Assembly (NCBI GenBank): GCA_031292485.1
Contig: JARLHA010000032.1
Coordinates: forward strand, 1 to 64,000
DNA from: Mucilaginibacter sp.
GTDB taxonomy: Bacteria > Bacteroidota > Bacteroidia > Sphingobacteriales > Sphingobacteriaceae
DNA: 64,000 bases
Direction: 5' to 3'
Shown here: in pieces, positions 52,270-62,624 of the stretch
Layout: each line of letters opens with the position of its first letter
Position numbering within the stretch: position 1 is the first letter of the stretch
Position numbers and translations under genes: made by a program
The notes under the pieces: generated by a model
The model's database searches: none
What the model saw: the letters and a program-made list of their open reading frames with translations, nothing else
Told to the model about the DNA's origin: nothing

Positions 52270-53522
52270 TGTTAGCAGAAATAATTACCATTGGCGACGA
52301 AATACTGATCGGCCAGATTGTTGATACGAATTCGGCCTGGATGGCCCGTGAATTGAATAATATAGGTATCCGGGTTAAACAGATCTCATCGGTATCCGAC
52401 GACAGGCTGCACATACTTACCGCCCTTGCAGAAGCAGCAGGCAGGACGGATGTTATTTTAATAACCGGCGGACTTGGCCCCACAAAAGACGACATCACTA
52501 AAAAAACTATAGCCGATTATTTTGGGGTAAAATTAATTGAAAATAAAGAAGCCCTGGAGAATGTGACCAATATTTTCGCCCGGTATAACAGGCCCTTGCT
52601 TGAAGTTAATCGCCTGCAGGCTTATGTGCCCGAAAACTGCGAGATAATTTTGAATAAAAACGGAACGGCGCCGGGTATGTGGTTCAATGAAAAAGGCAAA
52701 ATATTTGTTTCGATGCCCGGCGTACCGCACGAGATGATGTATATGATGGAAGACGAGGTAATTCCTAAACTTAAGTCATCATTAATTCTGCCGGTAATTA
52801 TCCATAAAACAATTTTAACGGTAGGTGAAGGAGAATCCTTTCTTGCTGAGCGGATAGCAGATATTGAAGCTTCGCTACCAGCACACATAAAGCTGGCGTA
52901 TTTGCCCAAACTTGGCCAGGTGCGGTTGCGTTTGAGTGGTTATGGTGACGACGACATAATACTAAAAAAAGAAGTAGATGAATATGCCCGTAAGATAATT
53001 GAACGGGTTGCAAACGTGGTGGCTGCCGAAGAAGATATCCCCATTGAAAAAGCTATTTTAAATTTTATGGACGAAAGTGGCCTTACCTTATCGGTAGCTG
53101 AAAGCTGTACAGGGGGCTATATTTCGCAATTATTTACACAACATCCCGGCGCATCGCGGGTGTTTTTTGGTGGTGGTATTACCTATTCTTACGAATTGAA
53201 GGAATTTATTTTAGGAGTAAAAAAGGAGACTTTGGATCAATTTGGAGCAGTAAGTAAAGAGTGTGTAACAGAGATGGTTGAGGGTGCGTTAAAGAACTTT
53301 AAGTCGGATTATGCACTTGCAGTTACGGGTATTGCAGGGCCGGATGGAGGTACCCCCGAAAAGCCTGTGGGAACTGTTTACATAGCCGTGGCAAATATTA
53401 ACAAAACCATAGTAAAGAAATTAACATTTGGTAATAAACGCCAGCAAAACATTGAAAGAAGCGCGATTTCGGCTTTAAATATGTTGAATACTTTACTTCA
53501 CGATAGTGGAAAATTAGGATAA
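52269..53522 (+). CDS. cinA: CinA-family protein (competence/damage-inducible CinA, NMN amidohydrolase type)
   Basis: 417 residues. An N-terminal molybdopterin-binding-like (COG1058) domain (AEIITIGDEILIGQIVDTNS, ITGGLGPTKDDITKKT, PGVPHEMMYMM) precedes a C-terminal CinA domain (about 255-410: SGLTLSVAESCTGGYISQLF, VTGIAGPDGGTPEKPVGTVY). The latter deamidates NMN in pyridine-nucleotide recycling; the first may hydrolyse ADP-ribose. It overlaps lptD by one base and is followed 37 bases later by the E2 gene. Confidence 0.95.
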   Translation: MLAEIITIGDEILIGQIVDTNSAWMARELNNIGIRVKQISSVSDDRLHILTALAEAAGRTDVILITGGLGPTKDDITKKTIADYFGVKLIENKEALENVTNIFARYNRPLLEVNRLQAYVPENCEIILNKNGTAPGMWFNEKGKIFVSMPGVPHEMMYMMEDEVIPKLKSSLILPVIIHKTILTVGEGESFLAERIADIEASLPAHIKLAYLPKLGQVRLRLSGYGDDDIILKKEVDEYARKIIERVANVVAAEEDIPIEKAILNFMDESGLTLSVAESCTGGYISQLFTQHPGASRVFFGGGITYSYELKEFILGVKKETLDQFGAVSKECVTEMVEGALKNFKSDYALAVTGIAGPDGGTPEKPVGTVYIAVANINKTIVKKLTFGNKRQQNIERSAISALNMLNTLLHDSGKLG

Positions 53523-53559
53523 AAACAGCTAATTTTGGGCTCTACGATAAATATTGTCT

Positions 53560-55191
53560 ATGGCCAAATACAAACTGTTACTGCCTAAAATGGGGGAAAG
53601 CGTTGCGGAAGCAACTGTGATCAGATGGACCAAAAATCCGGGGGATTATGTGGAATCGGACGATACAGTAATGGAGATCGCTACTGATAAAGTTGATTCT
53701 GAAGTACCGTCACCGGTGTCAGGTAAATTGCTCGAACGGTTTTATAAAGATAACGATGTGGTGCAGGTTGGAGCGGTAATCGCGATCATTGAAACTGCCG
53801 ACGCCGAGGAAATTGTTACACAAAAGGTAACAGGAAATGACGCTTTGATCGAAGCCACACATGCAACCTCTCCTGTTTCTGAAGTTCATATAGCAGCCCC
53901 GGTGATTGAGGTTCAACAAACTGCCCCGGTAGCAGAAGTGCCTGCACAGGTTCCGCAAGCGCCGCAACCGGAAGTAAAGCAGGTTGAAGAATTTAAGCAA
54001 CCTGTATTTGCTGAACAGCGTGGGGAATTGACACAACCAGTTCCATATACCGAGCGGCTTGAAGGAGTTGATGAGCCTAAAACGGAAGATGGCCTGAAAA
54101 ATGGTTTAAGATTTTACTCGCCTTTAGTTAAAAATATAGCAGCACAGGAAGGTATCAGCAATGCTGAACTCGACAAAATTCCGGGTACAGGGGCCGAAGG
54201 ACGACTAACTAAGGATGATTTATTTAATTATATACAAAACAGGTACACGATAACTTCGCCAACTGTCAATGAGCCTGTTGAAGAAACTCCAACAGCAACA
54301 AATACCAATGAGCCAGAACCAGTTATTGAAACCCCGGTAAGTGAAGCTGTTTTTGAAGCACGAATACCAGAACCGGTTTTTGAAGCACGCAAACCTGAAC
54401 CTGTAATTGAAGCACCAAAAGCTGAGCCGATAATTCAGCCGATTGCGGAAAGCAGTAATAAATCGTCCGCGTCAATGTCGGGCAATGACGAGATCATTGA
54501 GATGGACAGGATGCGCCGCCTGATTGCCGACCATATGGTAATGAGCAAACATACCTCGCCGCACGTAACTTCTTTTGTGGAAGCTGATGTCACCAATCTG
54601 GTCTTGTGGCGCGAGAAAATAAAAAATTCATTTGAAAAACGCGAAGGGGAGAAGATAACCTTTACACCCATATTTATTGAAGCGGTAGTAAGAGCGATAA
54701 AGGATATGCCGATGATTAACATACAGGTTAACGGAACCCAGATCATCAAAAAGAAAGACATCAATATAAGTATGGCCACTGCATTGCCGAGTGGAAACCT
54801 TATTGTACCTGTAATAAAAAGGGCCGATGAATTAAGTTTGATCGGGCTTACCAAGTCTGTAAACGACCTGGCAAACCGGGCACGCACCGGCAAGTTAAAA
54901 CCGGATGATGTGCAGGGTGGGACTTTTACCATAACCAATGTCGGTTCGTTCGGCAACGTTATGGGCACGCCTATTATCAATCAGCCGCAGGTGGCCATTC
55001 TGGCTGTCGGTGCGATAAAAAAGAAACCGGCTGTAATTGAAACCCTGCAGGGCGATATGATAGGCATCAGGCATATGATGTTTTTGTCGTTATCATATGA
55101 CCATAGGGTAGTAGACGGGGCCCTCGGCGGATCATTTGTGAGAAGAGTAGCGGATTATCTTGAAAACTGGGATCCCGGAAGAGAGATATAA
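53560..55191 (+). CDS. Dihydrolipoamide acyltransferase (E2) of a 2-oxoacid dehydrogenase complex
   Basis: 543 residues from ATG 53560 (MAKYKLLLPKMGESVAEA). Order: lipoyl domain with the modified Lys in EIATDKVDSEVPSP (about 42); a long Pro/Glu/Ala linker; a subunit-binding domain (FYSPLVKNIAAQEGISNAEL, near 185-230); a second linker with near repeats of EPVFEARKPEPVIEA (about 265-300); and the catalytic domain ending in LSYDHRVVDGALGGSF, with the catalytic His and Asp. The family resembles branched-chain or 2-oxoglutarate E2; E1 and E3 are not adjacent, so the substrate stays open. A strong terminator follows. Confidence 0.92.
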   Translation: MAKYKLLLPKMGESVAEATVIRWTKNPGDYVESDDTVMEIATDKVDSEVPSPVSGKLLERFYKDNDVVQVGAVIAIIETADAEEIVTQKVTGNDALIEATHATSPVSEVHIAAPVIEVQQTAPVAEVPAQVPQAPQPEVKQVEEFKQPVFAEQRGELTQPVPYTERLEGVDEPKTEDGLKNGLRFYSPLVKNIAAQEGISNAELDKIPGTGAEGRLTKDDLFNYIQNRYTITSPTVNEPVEETPTATNTNEPEPVIETPVSEAVFEARIPEPVFEARKPEPVIEAPKAEPIIQPIAESSNKSSASMSGNDEIIEMDRMRRLIADHMVMSKHTSPHVTSFVEADVTNLVLWREKIKNSFEKREGEKITFTPIFIEAVVRAIKDMPMINIQVNGTQIIKKKDINISMATALPSGNLIVPVIKRADELSLIGLTKSVNDLANRARTGKLKPDDVQGGTFTITNVGSFGNVMGTPIINQPQVAILAVGAIKKKPAVIETLQGDMIGIRHMMFLSLSYDHRVVDGALGGSFVRRVADYLENWDPGREI

Positions 55192-55260
55192 TCCTCGTAT
55201 CATCTGATAATTTCAAATTATACTCAATTACAAGTTCACAACGCACTTTTATAACTATCA

Positions 55261-55301
55261 GGAAGGCTATTTATGTCACGATATAAATAGCCTTCCTTTT
55301 T
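55261..55301 (+). terminator. Rho-independent terminator after the E2 gene
   Basis: GGAAGGCTATTTAT pairs perfectly with ATAAATAGCCTTCC (14 bp) across an 8-base loop and is followed by TTTTT. It lies ~70 bases after the stop. Confidence 0.9.
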
Positions 55302-55318
55302 ATTCATCTAAGCAGCTA

Positions 55319-55564
55319 TAGTGTCGTGTCAACCATAAATTGACTAATCATCAATCTGCAAGTTGACTGAACTCAAAAAGCACAAAAAGGGTTTACAAAA
55401 GGTTTACACATTTAAGGGTTTACATTTCGTAAATTCCTAATAATAAGTTATTTATGTGTTTACCCATTAAAATTGGGTTTACACTATTTTACATAACCTC
55501 CTCCCGGTATTTTTAAGCGGTTCCGATAAAACCTGAGCGTCAATTTATTAATGACATGACGCTA
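55319..55564. mobile_element. MITE-like element, copy B
   Basis: 246 bases including flanking TA on both sides. Ends 55319-55344 and the reverse complement of 55539-55564 agree in 21 of 26 positions. The outer TA may be the target duplication (GC-TA at each end), which would point to an IS630/Tc1-mariner type of transposase. Interior motifs GTTTACA recur about four times. It is similar to copy A along its length. It sits 18 bases after the E2 terminator. Confidence 0.78.
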
Positions 55565-55875
55565 GCTTGTTCAAACATCTACAGGCTATGGTTGGGCTGT
55601 TATAACCGATTTTAGGTTAGATACCATGGTCATATTTTGGACCTGTTTCGCGGGCCCGGCACTCATAAAATCAGGGATAGCTATTATTCCCAGAATCAAA
55701 CATAAATTAAGTGCATTGCGGCTGGCATTAATGATATTTCTTTGGCTGATCTGATAGCATCTCCCAAGTACGGTTGCTGACCCTTACAGCCTGCACGGGA
55801 ACGAAATTTTAAGTGTGTTTTGTTAGCTGCACTGCGTTTTTAATAGCTGACGGCTATCACACAAAAAAAAGCATT
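55565..55875. other. Gene-free stretch after MITE-like copy B
   Basis: 311 bases. I see no open frame with a recognisable product, no hairpin with a T-run and no RNA gene in it. Confidence 0.5.
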
Positions 55876-57054
55876 TTAAAGCAATGACGCATCCTTACGT
55901 TGAGTTTCAGTATTAAATTTCCGGGTGACGGTTTCGTAGATGATCTTCAGCCAAATTAAAACACATGGCAAAGCTTTAAGTTTATATGGGATCACATACG
56001 TTACCCTTATATAATGGGGGAAAAGATCTGAAGGGGAAAAGCTTGTTAATAACAATGCAAAAATGAACAAGGATAGCTCTAAACGGGTGACCGGCCTGTC
56101 GAGGTTCATAAACCAGATCGCTACGCCTGCGAAAGCAATAATATAGGTAGGCGATTCGGATGAACTGCTAAAGATGATAACGAAAATAAGGGTTGAAGCC
56201 AGCAATAATAGCTGATACGGGAGTACTTTGTAATATTTTATCCTCGCGTACCAGGCTGCAAATAGTAAAATCCCGGGTATGATGACAGCGATATTTGATA
56301 ATTGCCTGTAATTAAAAATGTTGCGGATGAGCCCCATCAGCGAAACATCCTGCAGGCTTGGGCCTATATTACTTATATTTTTTCTAACCAGGTCGCCATA
56401 CCAATCATGGTAAGTTTGAACAATATAAGATGGCGAAGAGATCAGCATCGGAAGTAAAAACAACACTACCGACCAAAATAGCATACTCAATATGAATTTG
56501 AATTTGTTATCAGAAAAGAAAAAGAAAGCCAGCCCCACCACGCCATAAAGTTTTATAAATGTGCCTAAACATATCATCAGGGCTGCCCAAAAATCCTTCT
56601 TATCTCTTATAAATACAAAACTCAAAATAATTAAAGCCCCAATTAAAGGGTTGATCTCGACGTTTGAAGTGGAGGTCATCAATTCATGGGCACAAATAAG
56701 CAGAATGGGCAGATAATACTGATTTTTTAAGGGAAGCAATTTAATAGCTATATACAAAGCCCAGGCATTAAACAACACCCAAAGTATAACACCCAGGCTG
56801 TCAGGCAATAAAGCAAATGGCGCCATTAGAAGCGCAAATATGGGCCCATAATGATACAAGTCGGTATAATGCTCGGGCTGCGGGCCAAAAACTGTATGGA
56901 GGTGTATGGTATTTACAAAGCCGAATTTATAAACAAAATAATTATTGTGTATATGATGCAAAATAACGCTTTTAACCACTGCGAATATACTCAGTCCGAA
57001 ATAAAGTGTCAGTACGAAAGGTTTGTTATAAACGAGTTTGGCGAGTTTCGACAT
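55876..57054 (-). CDS. GT87-like polytopic membrane glycosyltransferase (DUF2029 family)
   Basis: 392 residues with about nine to ten membrane spans (for example TLYFGLSIFAVVKSVILHH, LPILLICAHELMTS, LIGALIILSFVFI and LILASTLIFVIIF-like segments). The HTVFGPQPEHYTDLYHYGPI segment near 52 is the likely periplasmic loop. GT87 family members use polyprenyl-phosphate mannose-like donors; the acceptor is unknown. It stands alone upstream of the sensor-kinase operon (minus strand), 55 bases from its end. Confidence 0.75.
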   Translation of the reverse strand: MSKLAKLVYNKPFVLTLYFGLSIFAVVKSVILHHIHNNYFVYKFGFVNTIHLHTVFGPQPEHYTDLYHYGPIFALLMAPFALLPDSLGVILWVLFNAWALYIAIKLLPLKNQYYLPILLICAHELMTSTSNVEINPLIGALIILSFVFIRDKKDFWAALMICLGTFIKLYGVVGLAFFFFSDNKFKFILSMLFWSVVLFLLPMLISSPSYIVQTYHDWYGDLVRKNISNIGPSLQDVSLMGLIRNIFNYRQLSNIAVIIPGILLFAAWYARIKYYKVLPYQLLLLASTLIFVIIFSSSSESPTYIIAFAGVAIWFMNLDRPVTRLELSLFIFALLLTSFSPSDLFPHYIRVTYVIPYKLKALPCVLIWLKIIYETVTRKFNTETQRKDASLL

Positions 57055-57108
57055 CAGTAATTATTAACCGGTTTGCCTGCAAATATAGTAAACCACATAA
57101 TATGGTGT

Positions 57109-59235
57109 TTAAACTATCGGTATCGTAATGATAAATTCGGTTCCCTCACCCTCAACGCTGTTAACACTTATGCTGCCGCCGTGTCCTTTTACTATTATAT
57201 CGTAGCTTAAAGACAGACCCAAGCCTGTGCCTTCTCCTGTTGGTTTCGTCGTAAAAAAAGGCTGCATGATCTTGTCTTTTACTTGCTCAGGGATGCCAAT
57301 ACCATTATCTTTCACTTTGATGATGATCTGCCCGTTTTCGGCATAAGTGTTTACCGACACTTCCGGCTTGTAACCCGTACCCGCTGTTTTTGACTTTTGA
57401 TTCACCGCATAAAAAGCATTGTTAAACAGGTTAAGCAGTACCCTTCCCATATCCTGCTGCGATACATTTACTTTCGGAATGCTGGGGTCAAAATGAGTGA
57501 TCATTTCGGCATTGAAGGACTTATCTTTCGCCCTTAAGCCGTGGTACGAGAGGCGCAGGTACTCATCCCCCATTACGTTTAAATCTGTTGGTTCTTTTTG
57601 TCCGCTGCTGCTTCGGGAGTGTTCCAACATGCCTCTTACAATGCCATCTGCGCGCTTACCGTGCATATTTATTTTCTTCTCGTTTTCCTGAATATCTAAT
57701 GCAATAGCTTTTATTTCTTCCAGGTCACCTTTTTCTATTTCGATTTGCATCTCATCAATCAGTTCGGTATTTACTTCCGAAAAATTATTCACAAAGTTGA
57801 GCGGGTTTTGTATCTCATGGGCTATGCCTGCCGTAAGTTCACCCAGCGAGGCCATCTTTTCGGATTGTATGAGTTGGGCTTGCGCCGATTTAAGTTCGTG
57901 TAGTGAACGATTGAGTTCCTTTGTGCGCAGGGCTACTTGTTGCTCCAGCACTTCATTTTGCAGCGATAGTATTTGCTGTTTTTCCATTTCCTGCTGCAGG
58001 CTCCTGGCCGACAATGTCTCAACTTCGTCCAGTTTCTGGCGGAGCGAAACCAGGTTTTGAGCAAACTCACGTGCCAATAGGATAGAAAGGATAATTGATG
58101 GCGGCAGGAAAGCGAATGCTACCTCAAAAGATATAAGTAAATCAGATTGAAAGCCTATAAAACCGTTTGTACTGAATAGCAAAAAAAAGATTGCAGCGAT
58201 AATGATTCCAGTAAGGAACAGTACCGCCCCATCCTTTTTGTCCCTGATTGCCTTAACTGATACCGCAATGATTAATAGGTAGAACATCATGTTGTAAATG
58301 GCCAGTACCTGTTGATTGGCGGCATTGTCGCCCATAAACTGTATCACGATGACCGGCAAACCAAGCGCAGCCAGTGCCTTAAACCAGCGACTCTTTGGGT
58401 ATCCGAAAAATGCGTACGTCATCAGCATCAAAAAAATAAAATCGAGAGGTGCGGCGATATTAAATACAGTAAGCATTATTGTATATGCATTCGTCCCTTG
58501 CAGTATGGGCTTAAAAAGCCCGTCGCAAAGGGTAAAAAGTTGCATAAAGGCGTAGAGTGACAGGTAAAGATTTACTTTTCGCGACCGGTCGAAAAAATAA
58601 ATAGCGAGTTGAAGGATGGCCAGCAGCATAAAACATCCCGACACCCATGCGCGTGTAGTGTAGAAGTTTACCTCCTGGAAGAGCGTATTCCAACCACTAT
58701 CCATCTGCATAAACGTAGCCCGGATCACCGGGAAACCATACCCGATAACAGGGTTTGAACGGTTAAACGAGTACCTGATGATGATGTGTTGTTTCGGCGC
58801 GTTACTAAGTTGAAGGGTTAACGGCTCGTCAATGGAGCGGCGGTCATCTTCTTTTTGATTACCAGAGCCAACTGTGCCCATAGTCCGGATTAATACGCCA
58901 TTAAAATAAATTTCTGCCGCACCATATTGATTGACTATCAGCGACACAGCTTTCCCGCGTAACGCCGGGGCCACATTAAGCGTTAGCCTGAACCAACCTA
59001 TCGCCGCCCGCCTTACCTGTGGTAAAAAATGCATGAACTGCGTAGGATCGAGGTGCTGCCAGCTATGATCGTTAAGGCCGGTGTCTGCCCAGGCCGGGTT
59101 ATCGCCTGCATGAAATTTCCATTGGCCTGTAACATCGGCCGGAAGGTTATTTAATTCGAGATCGGATTTGTTCGGGACTTGTCCGAAGGCAGCTGCAAAA
59201 CAGAACAGAAATGCAACAAATAAAAGTCTTTTCAT
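57109..59235 (-). CDS. Sensor histidine kinase with 7TMR-DISM-like membrane part
   Basis: 708 residues. A signal peptide precedes a periplasmic beta sandwich (about 30-190, ADTGLNDHSWQHLDPTQFMH), then about seven membrane spans (190-395), a coiled coil and the kinase. The phosphorylated His is H473 in [21 protein letters not shown]-binding boxes: [12 protein letters not shown] (N box), DNGIGIP (G1) and [20 protein letters not shown]. It has no receiver domain. Its start overlaps the end of the upstream kinase gene by four bases. Its kinase half is very similar to that paralogue. No response regulator gene adjoins, so the output partner is unknown. Confidence 0.92.
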   Translation of the reverse strand: MKRLLFVAFLFCFAAAFGQVPNKSDLELNNLPADVTGQWKFHAGDNPAWADTGLNDHSWQHLDPTQFMHFLPQVRRAAIGWFRLTLNVAPALRGKAVSLIVNQYGAAEIYFNGVLIRTMGTVGSGNQKEDDRRSIDEPLTLQLSNAPKQHIIIRYSFNRSNPVIGYGFPVIRATFMQMDSGWNTLFQEVNFYTTRAWVSGCFMLLAILQLAIYFFDRSRKVNLYLSLYAFMQLFTLCDGLFKPILQGTNAYTIMLTVFNIAAPLDFIFLMLMTYAFFGYPKSRWFKALAALGLPVIVIQFMGDNAANQQVLAIYNMMFYLLIIAVSVKAIRDKKDGAVLFLTGIIIAAIFFLLFSTNGFIGFQSDLLISFEVAFAFLPPSIILSILLAREFAQNLVSLRQKLDEVETLSARSLQQEMEKQQILSLQNEVLEQQVALRTKELNRSLHELKSAQAQLIQSEKMASLGELTAGIAHEIQNPLNFVNNFSEVNTELIDEMQIEIEKGDLEEIKAIALDIQENEKKINMHGKRADGIVRGMLEHSRSSSGQKEPTDLNVMGDEYLRLSYHGLRAKDKSFNAEMITHFDPSIPKVNVSQQDMGRVLLNLFNNAFYAVNQKSKTAGTGYKPEVSVNTYAENGQIIIKVKDNGIGIPEQVKDKIMQPFFTTKPTGEGTGLGLSLSYDIIVKGHGGSISVNSVEGEGTEFIITIPIV

Positions 59236-61223
59236 GATAAAGGTAATGTGACGATAAACTCGGTAAACTGGCCTTCTTTAGTGTCAACGGCGATGCTTCC
59301 GCCATGCCCCTTAACCACGATATCATAAGTTAATGAAAGTCCCAAACCCGTGCCCTCGCCTGTCGGTTTGGTCGTAAAAAACGGCTGCATAATTTTCTCT
59401 TTTACCGCATCTGGTATCCCCATGCCATTATCCTTTACTTTGATTATTACCTGCCCGTTTTCTACGCTTGTAGAAACAGTTACTTCCGGCTTGTATCCCG
59501 TTCCGGCGGTTTTCGATTTCTGATTCACAGCATAAAACGCATTGTTAAACAGGTTGAGGAAAACACGGCCAATATCCTGTTGAACGATGGTGATTTGTGG
59601 TACATTTTCGTCGAAATTTGTAGTCATTTCCGCGTTAAAGCTTTTGTCTTTAGCACGCAAGCCATGGTAGGAGAGTTTAAAAAACTCATCCGCCAGCACA
59701 TTGATATTGGTGAGCTGCCGATCTCCGGTATTATTACGGGAGTGGAGGAGCATGCCCTTTACAATAAAATCGGCACGTTTACCATGCTGGCTGATCTTTT
59801 GCTGGTTTTCTTTGATGTTTTGTGCGATGGCCTGTACTTCCGCAAGATCGCCTTTGGTAATTTCCTGCTCCATCTCATCAATCAACTCGGTGTTTACTTC
59901 TGAAAAATTATTGACAAAATTGAGCGGGTTTTGAATTTCGTGGGCAATTCCCGCTGTCAGCTCGCCCAATGAAGCCATTTTTTCACGTTGAACTAATTGC
60001 GCCTGTGTGGTTTTGAGATCACTGTAAGCTTGCTCAAGATCGTCACGCTGTGCCGCTATTTCTTCTTTTTGCGCGTGCAGCAAATGATTAGCTCTCTTCC
60101 GTGCATTGTTGCTGTACCAAAGTATCAGCACGATCAGTACTGCCACACCCAAAATGCCGATAAGGGTAAAAAAACGAACTTTGTTTTGGTAAGCAATTAC
60201 TGAAGCTTTTAGTGCATCCTGCCGTTGCTGTTCGCTAAATGTTAGATTTTGAACCTGCAACGTTTTTTGTTGATTGAATAAGCTATCCTGCGCCTTTAGC
60301 ATAATCTGTTGGTAATCGTACGCCTGTTTATAATCGTTTTTCTTTCTGAAAACATCCGTTAGCAGCGAGGTTGTCAGCATAATAAGGTTCGGGTTACGCT
60401 CGATCTGCGCTTGCTGATATGCTATTTTTGCGCAATAGATACACGAATCGATTTTGTTCAGCTTCTGATAGGCCTCGGCCATTCTACGGTAATCTTCGCC
60501 TTGCAAATAGTGATTGAGCAAAGTTGGTTTTTGTGCCGCGCTTTTTCTAAAAAAGTCTGCCGCGCGGGCGTAATTGCCTTTTTTATATTCAATAATGCCG
60601 AAATTCCTGATCAGGAAACCCACATCCAATAACAGGTGCTTTTTTAAACTTAGCGCATAGGCTTTATTGGTATACCACAGCGCCGAATCGAGCTGGTTCA
60701 TATCAAGAAACTGCCTGCTTAAATTATTGGATTCTACAATAGTTTGCACATCCAGGTGCTTTTGTAACGTTATCTCTAATCCTTTACGGTAATACTCCAG
60801 CGCTTTGGCGTCGTTTTTTAAGGTGCTATAGGTTAATCCCAGGGTATTATAACATTCGGAAAGTGTAGCGTAGTCCTTTATCTCGGCCGCTATAGGCAGC
60901 ACTTCAAAGGTTACCTTTAGCGCTCCCGGCAAGTCTCCCCTTTCATTAAGAAAATTCGCCATATCGGCCAGCGACTGCACCTCGCCTTTTTTATAACGTA
61001 TTTTGCGCGATATTGCCAGCGCCTGCCTGGTGTGCAGCAGGCCGGAATCGGTATTCGTCTGAAGTTCGCTCTCAATAGCCTTATCGTCAAGAAGTTGCAC
61101 CAGCGTGGTATCCTGCCTGTTTTTTTTGTAAGCTTTCGTTAAGCTGTCTATATCATTTTTTTGCGCGGATGCAATACTGCACCCAATTATCAAAGGCAAT
61201 AATAGCAATAGGGTTTTTCTCAT
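59232..61223 (-). CDS. TPR-containing sensor histidine kinase
   Basis: 663 residues. A signal peptide precedes about seven TPR units (90-330, for example [20 protein letters not shown] and [16 protein letters not shown]), a membrane span ([20 protein letters not shown], about 350), a coiled coil and the kinase. The phosphorylated His is H428 in [21 protein letters not shown]-binding boxes: [19 protein letters not shown] and [20 protein letters not shown]. It is the first gene of the two-kinase operon, overlapping the next by four bases. Related Bacteroidota kinases also carry periplasmic TPRs. No response regulator is adjacent. Confidence 0.92.
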   Translation of the reverse strand: MRKTLLLLLPLIIGCSIASAQKNDIDSLTKAYKKNRQDTTLVQLLDDKAIESELQTNTDSGLLHTRQALAISRKIRYKKGEVQSLADMANFLNERGDLPGALKVTFEVLPIAAEIKDYATLSECYNTLGLTYSTLKNDAKALEYYRKGLEITLQKHLDVQTIVESNNLSRQFLDMNQLDSALWYTNKAYALSLKKHLLLDVGFLIRNFGIIEYKKGNYARAADFFRKSAAQKPTLLNHYLQGEDYRRMAEAYQKLNKIDSCIYCAKIAYQQAQIERNPNLIMLTTSLLTDVFRKKNDYKQAYDYQQIMLKAQDSLFNQQKTLQVQNLTFSEQQRQDALKASVIAYQNKVRFFTLIGILGVAVLIVLILWYSNNARKRANHLLHAQKEEIAAQRDDLEQAYSDLKTTQAQLVQREKMASLGELTAGIAHEIQNPLNFVNNFSEVNTELIDEMEQEITKGDLAEVQAIAQNIKENQQKISQHGKRADFIVKGMLLHSRNNTGDRQLTNINVLADEFFKLSYHGLRAKDKSFNAEMTTNFDENVPQITIVQQDIGRVFLNLFNNAFYAVNQKSKTAGTGYKPEVTVSTSVENGQVIIKVKDNGMGIPDAVKEKIMQPFFTTKPTGEGTGLGLSLTYDIVVKGHGGSIAVDTKEGQFTEFIVTLPLS

Positions 61224-61335
61224 ATAATCAGGGATTGCGATAAATTGCTTTAAGGTAATACTTTTATCAATTAATAAACAAATAATAATTGCCTTATACC
61301 CCTACCTTTCAATGGAATACTGTATCGCTATATAT

Positions 61336-61366
61336 AAAAAAAGGCCCCATAAGGAGCCTCTTTTTA
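61336..61366 (-). terminator. Rho-independent terminator after hom (metX-hom transcript)
   Basis: On the minus strand AGGCTCC pairs with GGGGCCT around TTAT (one mismatch) and is followed by a seven-T run. It lies 23 bases after the hom stop and can also act weakly in the other direction. Confidence 0.75.
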
Positions 61367-61388
61367 AAAACTAAATAAACACAAAATA

Positions 61389-62624
61389 TCAGATTGCTTC
61401 AGCAGTTTGCTTTACTTCAACGGCCAGGTTAACCCGTGCAAGCTGGTCGGCAAAAGCGACGAAGGCTTTGTTTTCAGCAATGACCTGCTGGTTATCGATC
61501 AGGCTTTGCAGGTTGATCTTCCCGATCACATATTTATACGTACCCGAATAATAACGTTCGTGGATGTGGACGAAATTGAGCAGTTCCACCAGTTTTTCAT
61601 CCTCATACCGCAGGTAAATATTCAGCTCAATATTGTTGGTGAAATTAAGATCTTTTCGTTCCTTCGCTTTTTTATACTCATACTGGTAATCATAACGCAG
61701 GGCCGCTATATCCGATAACACTGCGGAGCCGGTAGGATGGCCTCCTGCACCTTTTCCAAAAAAGAATTGCTGATCGGCAAATGCAGCCTGAACAATTACA
61801 CCGTTGTATTCATACTCAACATTGTATAAAAATTCTTTATCGTTTACAAATTTGGGCAGCACGAATAAGGCCACATTGCGGTCGTCCAATTCTTTAGCTA
61901 CAGGAACAAGCTTTATTTTAAGGTTTTTTTCTCGGGCATACTGCAGGTCGTAAGCGCTCAGGTTTTGTATACCTAAATTAAAAACGTCATCCGGCTGCAC
62001 AACTACGCCATAAGCATGTGCGGCGGCAATAACCAGTTTATACTTGGCATCAAAGCCGCCAACATCACTTGTAGGGTCGGTTTCCGCAAAGCCGAGGTCT
62101 TGAGCCTGTTTAAGCGCTGAATCATAATCAAGGTTTTCAATAAAACCTTTTGATAAGATATAATTGGATGACCCGTTGAAGATCCCGCTGATAGAATGCA
62201 GCAATTCATTATCGTAATATTCCTCCAGGTTGCGGATGATGGGGATACTGCCGCAAACCGCACCTTCGTATAATAATGAAGTGCCGTATTTGTGCTGCAA
62301 TGCGATCAATTCTTCTAAATGCAGGGCGATCATTTTCTTGCTGGCCGATACTACATTTTTACCCGAACTCAATGCCCTTGATACAATTTCAAACGCAGCT
62401 TCGGTATCATTAATCAATTCAACAACTGTGTTGATCTCGGGGTGATTCAACAACTCGTCCCTTTCTGTTGTAAATAAATGGGAGGGGAGCGATCGTTCTT
62501 TATGCGGATCTTTTATGGCGATCTTTTTGATTTCCAGGTTAAGGTGTTTCGTTTTTATAATATCATACAAGCCCTGGCCAACTACGCCAAAGCCAAATAG
62601 TCCTATATTTAATTTTTTACTCAT
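61389..62624 (-). CDS. hom: Homoserine dehydrogenase
   Basis: 411 residues, NAD(P)-dependent reduction of aspartate semialdehyde to homoserine, shared by threonine and methionine synthesis. The Rossmann start is NIGLFGFGVVGQGLYDII. NVVSASKKMIALHLEEL (about 88), GAVCGSIPIIRNLEEYY (about 121) and GIFNGSSNYILS are the family's substrate region, with FAETDPTSDVGGFDAKYK following. The C-terminal ~70 residues are not a canonical ACT domain. Its start overlaps the end of metX by one base, so the order metY-metX-hom makes a methionine-branch operon. Confidence 0.95.
   Translation of the reverse strand: MSKKLNIGLFGFGVVGQGLYDIIKTKHLNLEIKKIAIKDPHKERSLPSHLFTTERDELLNHPEINTVVELINDTEAAFEIVSRALSSGKNVVSASKKMIALHLEELIALQHKYGTSLLYEGAVCGSIPIIRNLEEYYDNELLHSISGIFNGSSNYILSKGFIENLDYDSALKQAQDLGFAETDPTSDVGGFDAKYKLVIAAAHAYGVVVQPDDVFNLGIQNLSAYDLQYAREKNLKIKLVPVAKELDDRNVALFVLPKFVNDKEFLYNVEYEYNGVIVQAAFADQQFFFGKGAGGHPTGSAVLSDIAALRYDYQYEYKKAKERKDLNFTNNIELNIYLRYEDEKLVELLNFVHIHERYYSGTYKYVIGKINLQSLIDNQQVIAENKAFVAFADQLARVNLAVEVKQTAEAI

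Noticed and set aside
57109..61223. Hybrid two-component proteins with a receiver domain
   Set aside because: Both kinases end at the ATPase domain (IITIPIV and IVTLPLS); no receiver follows.
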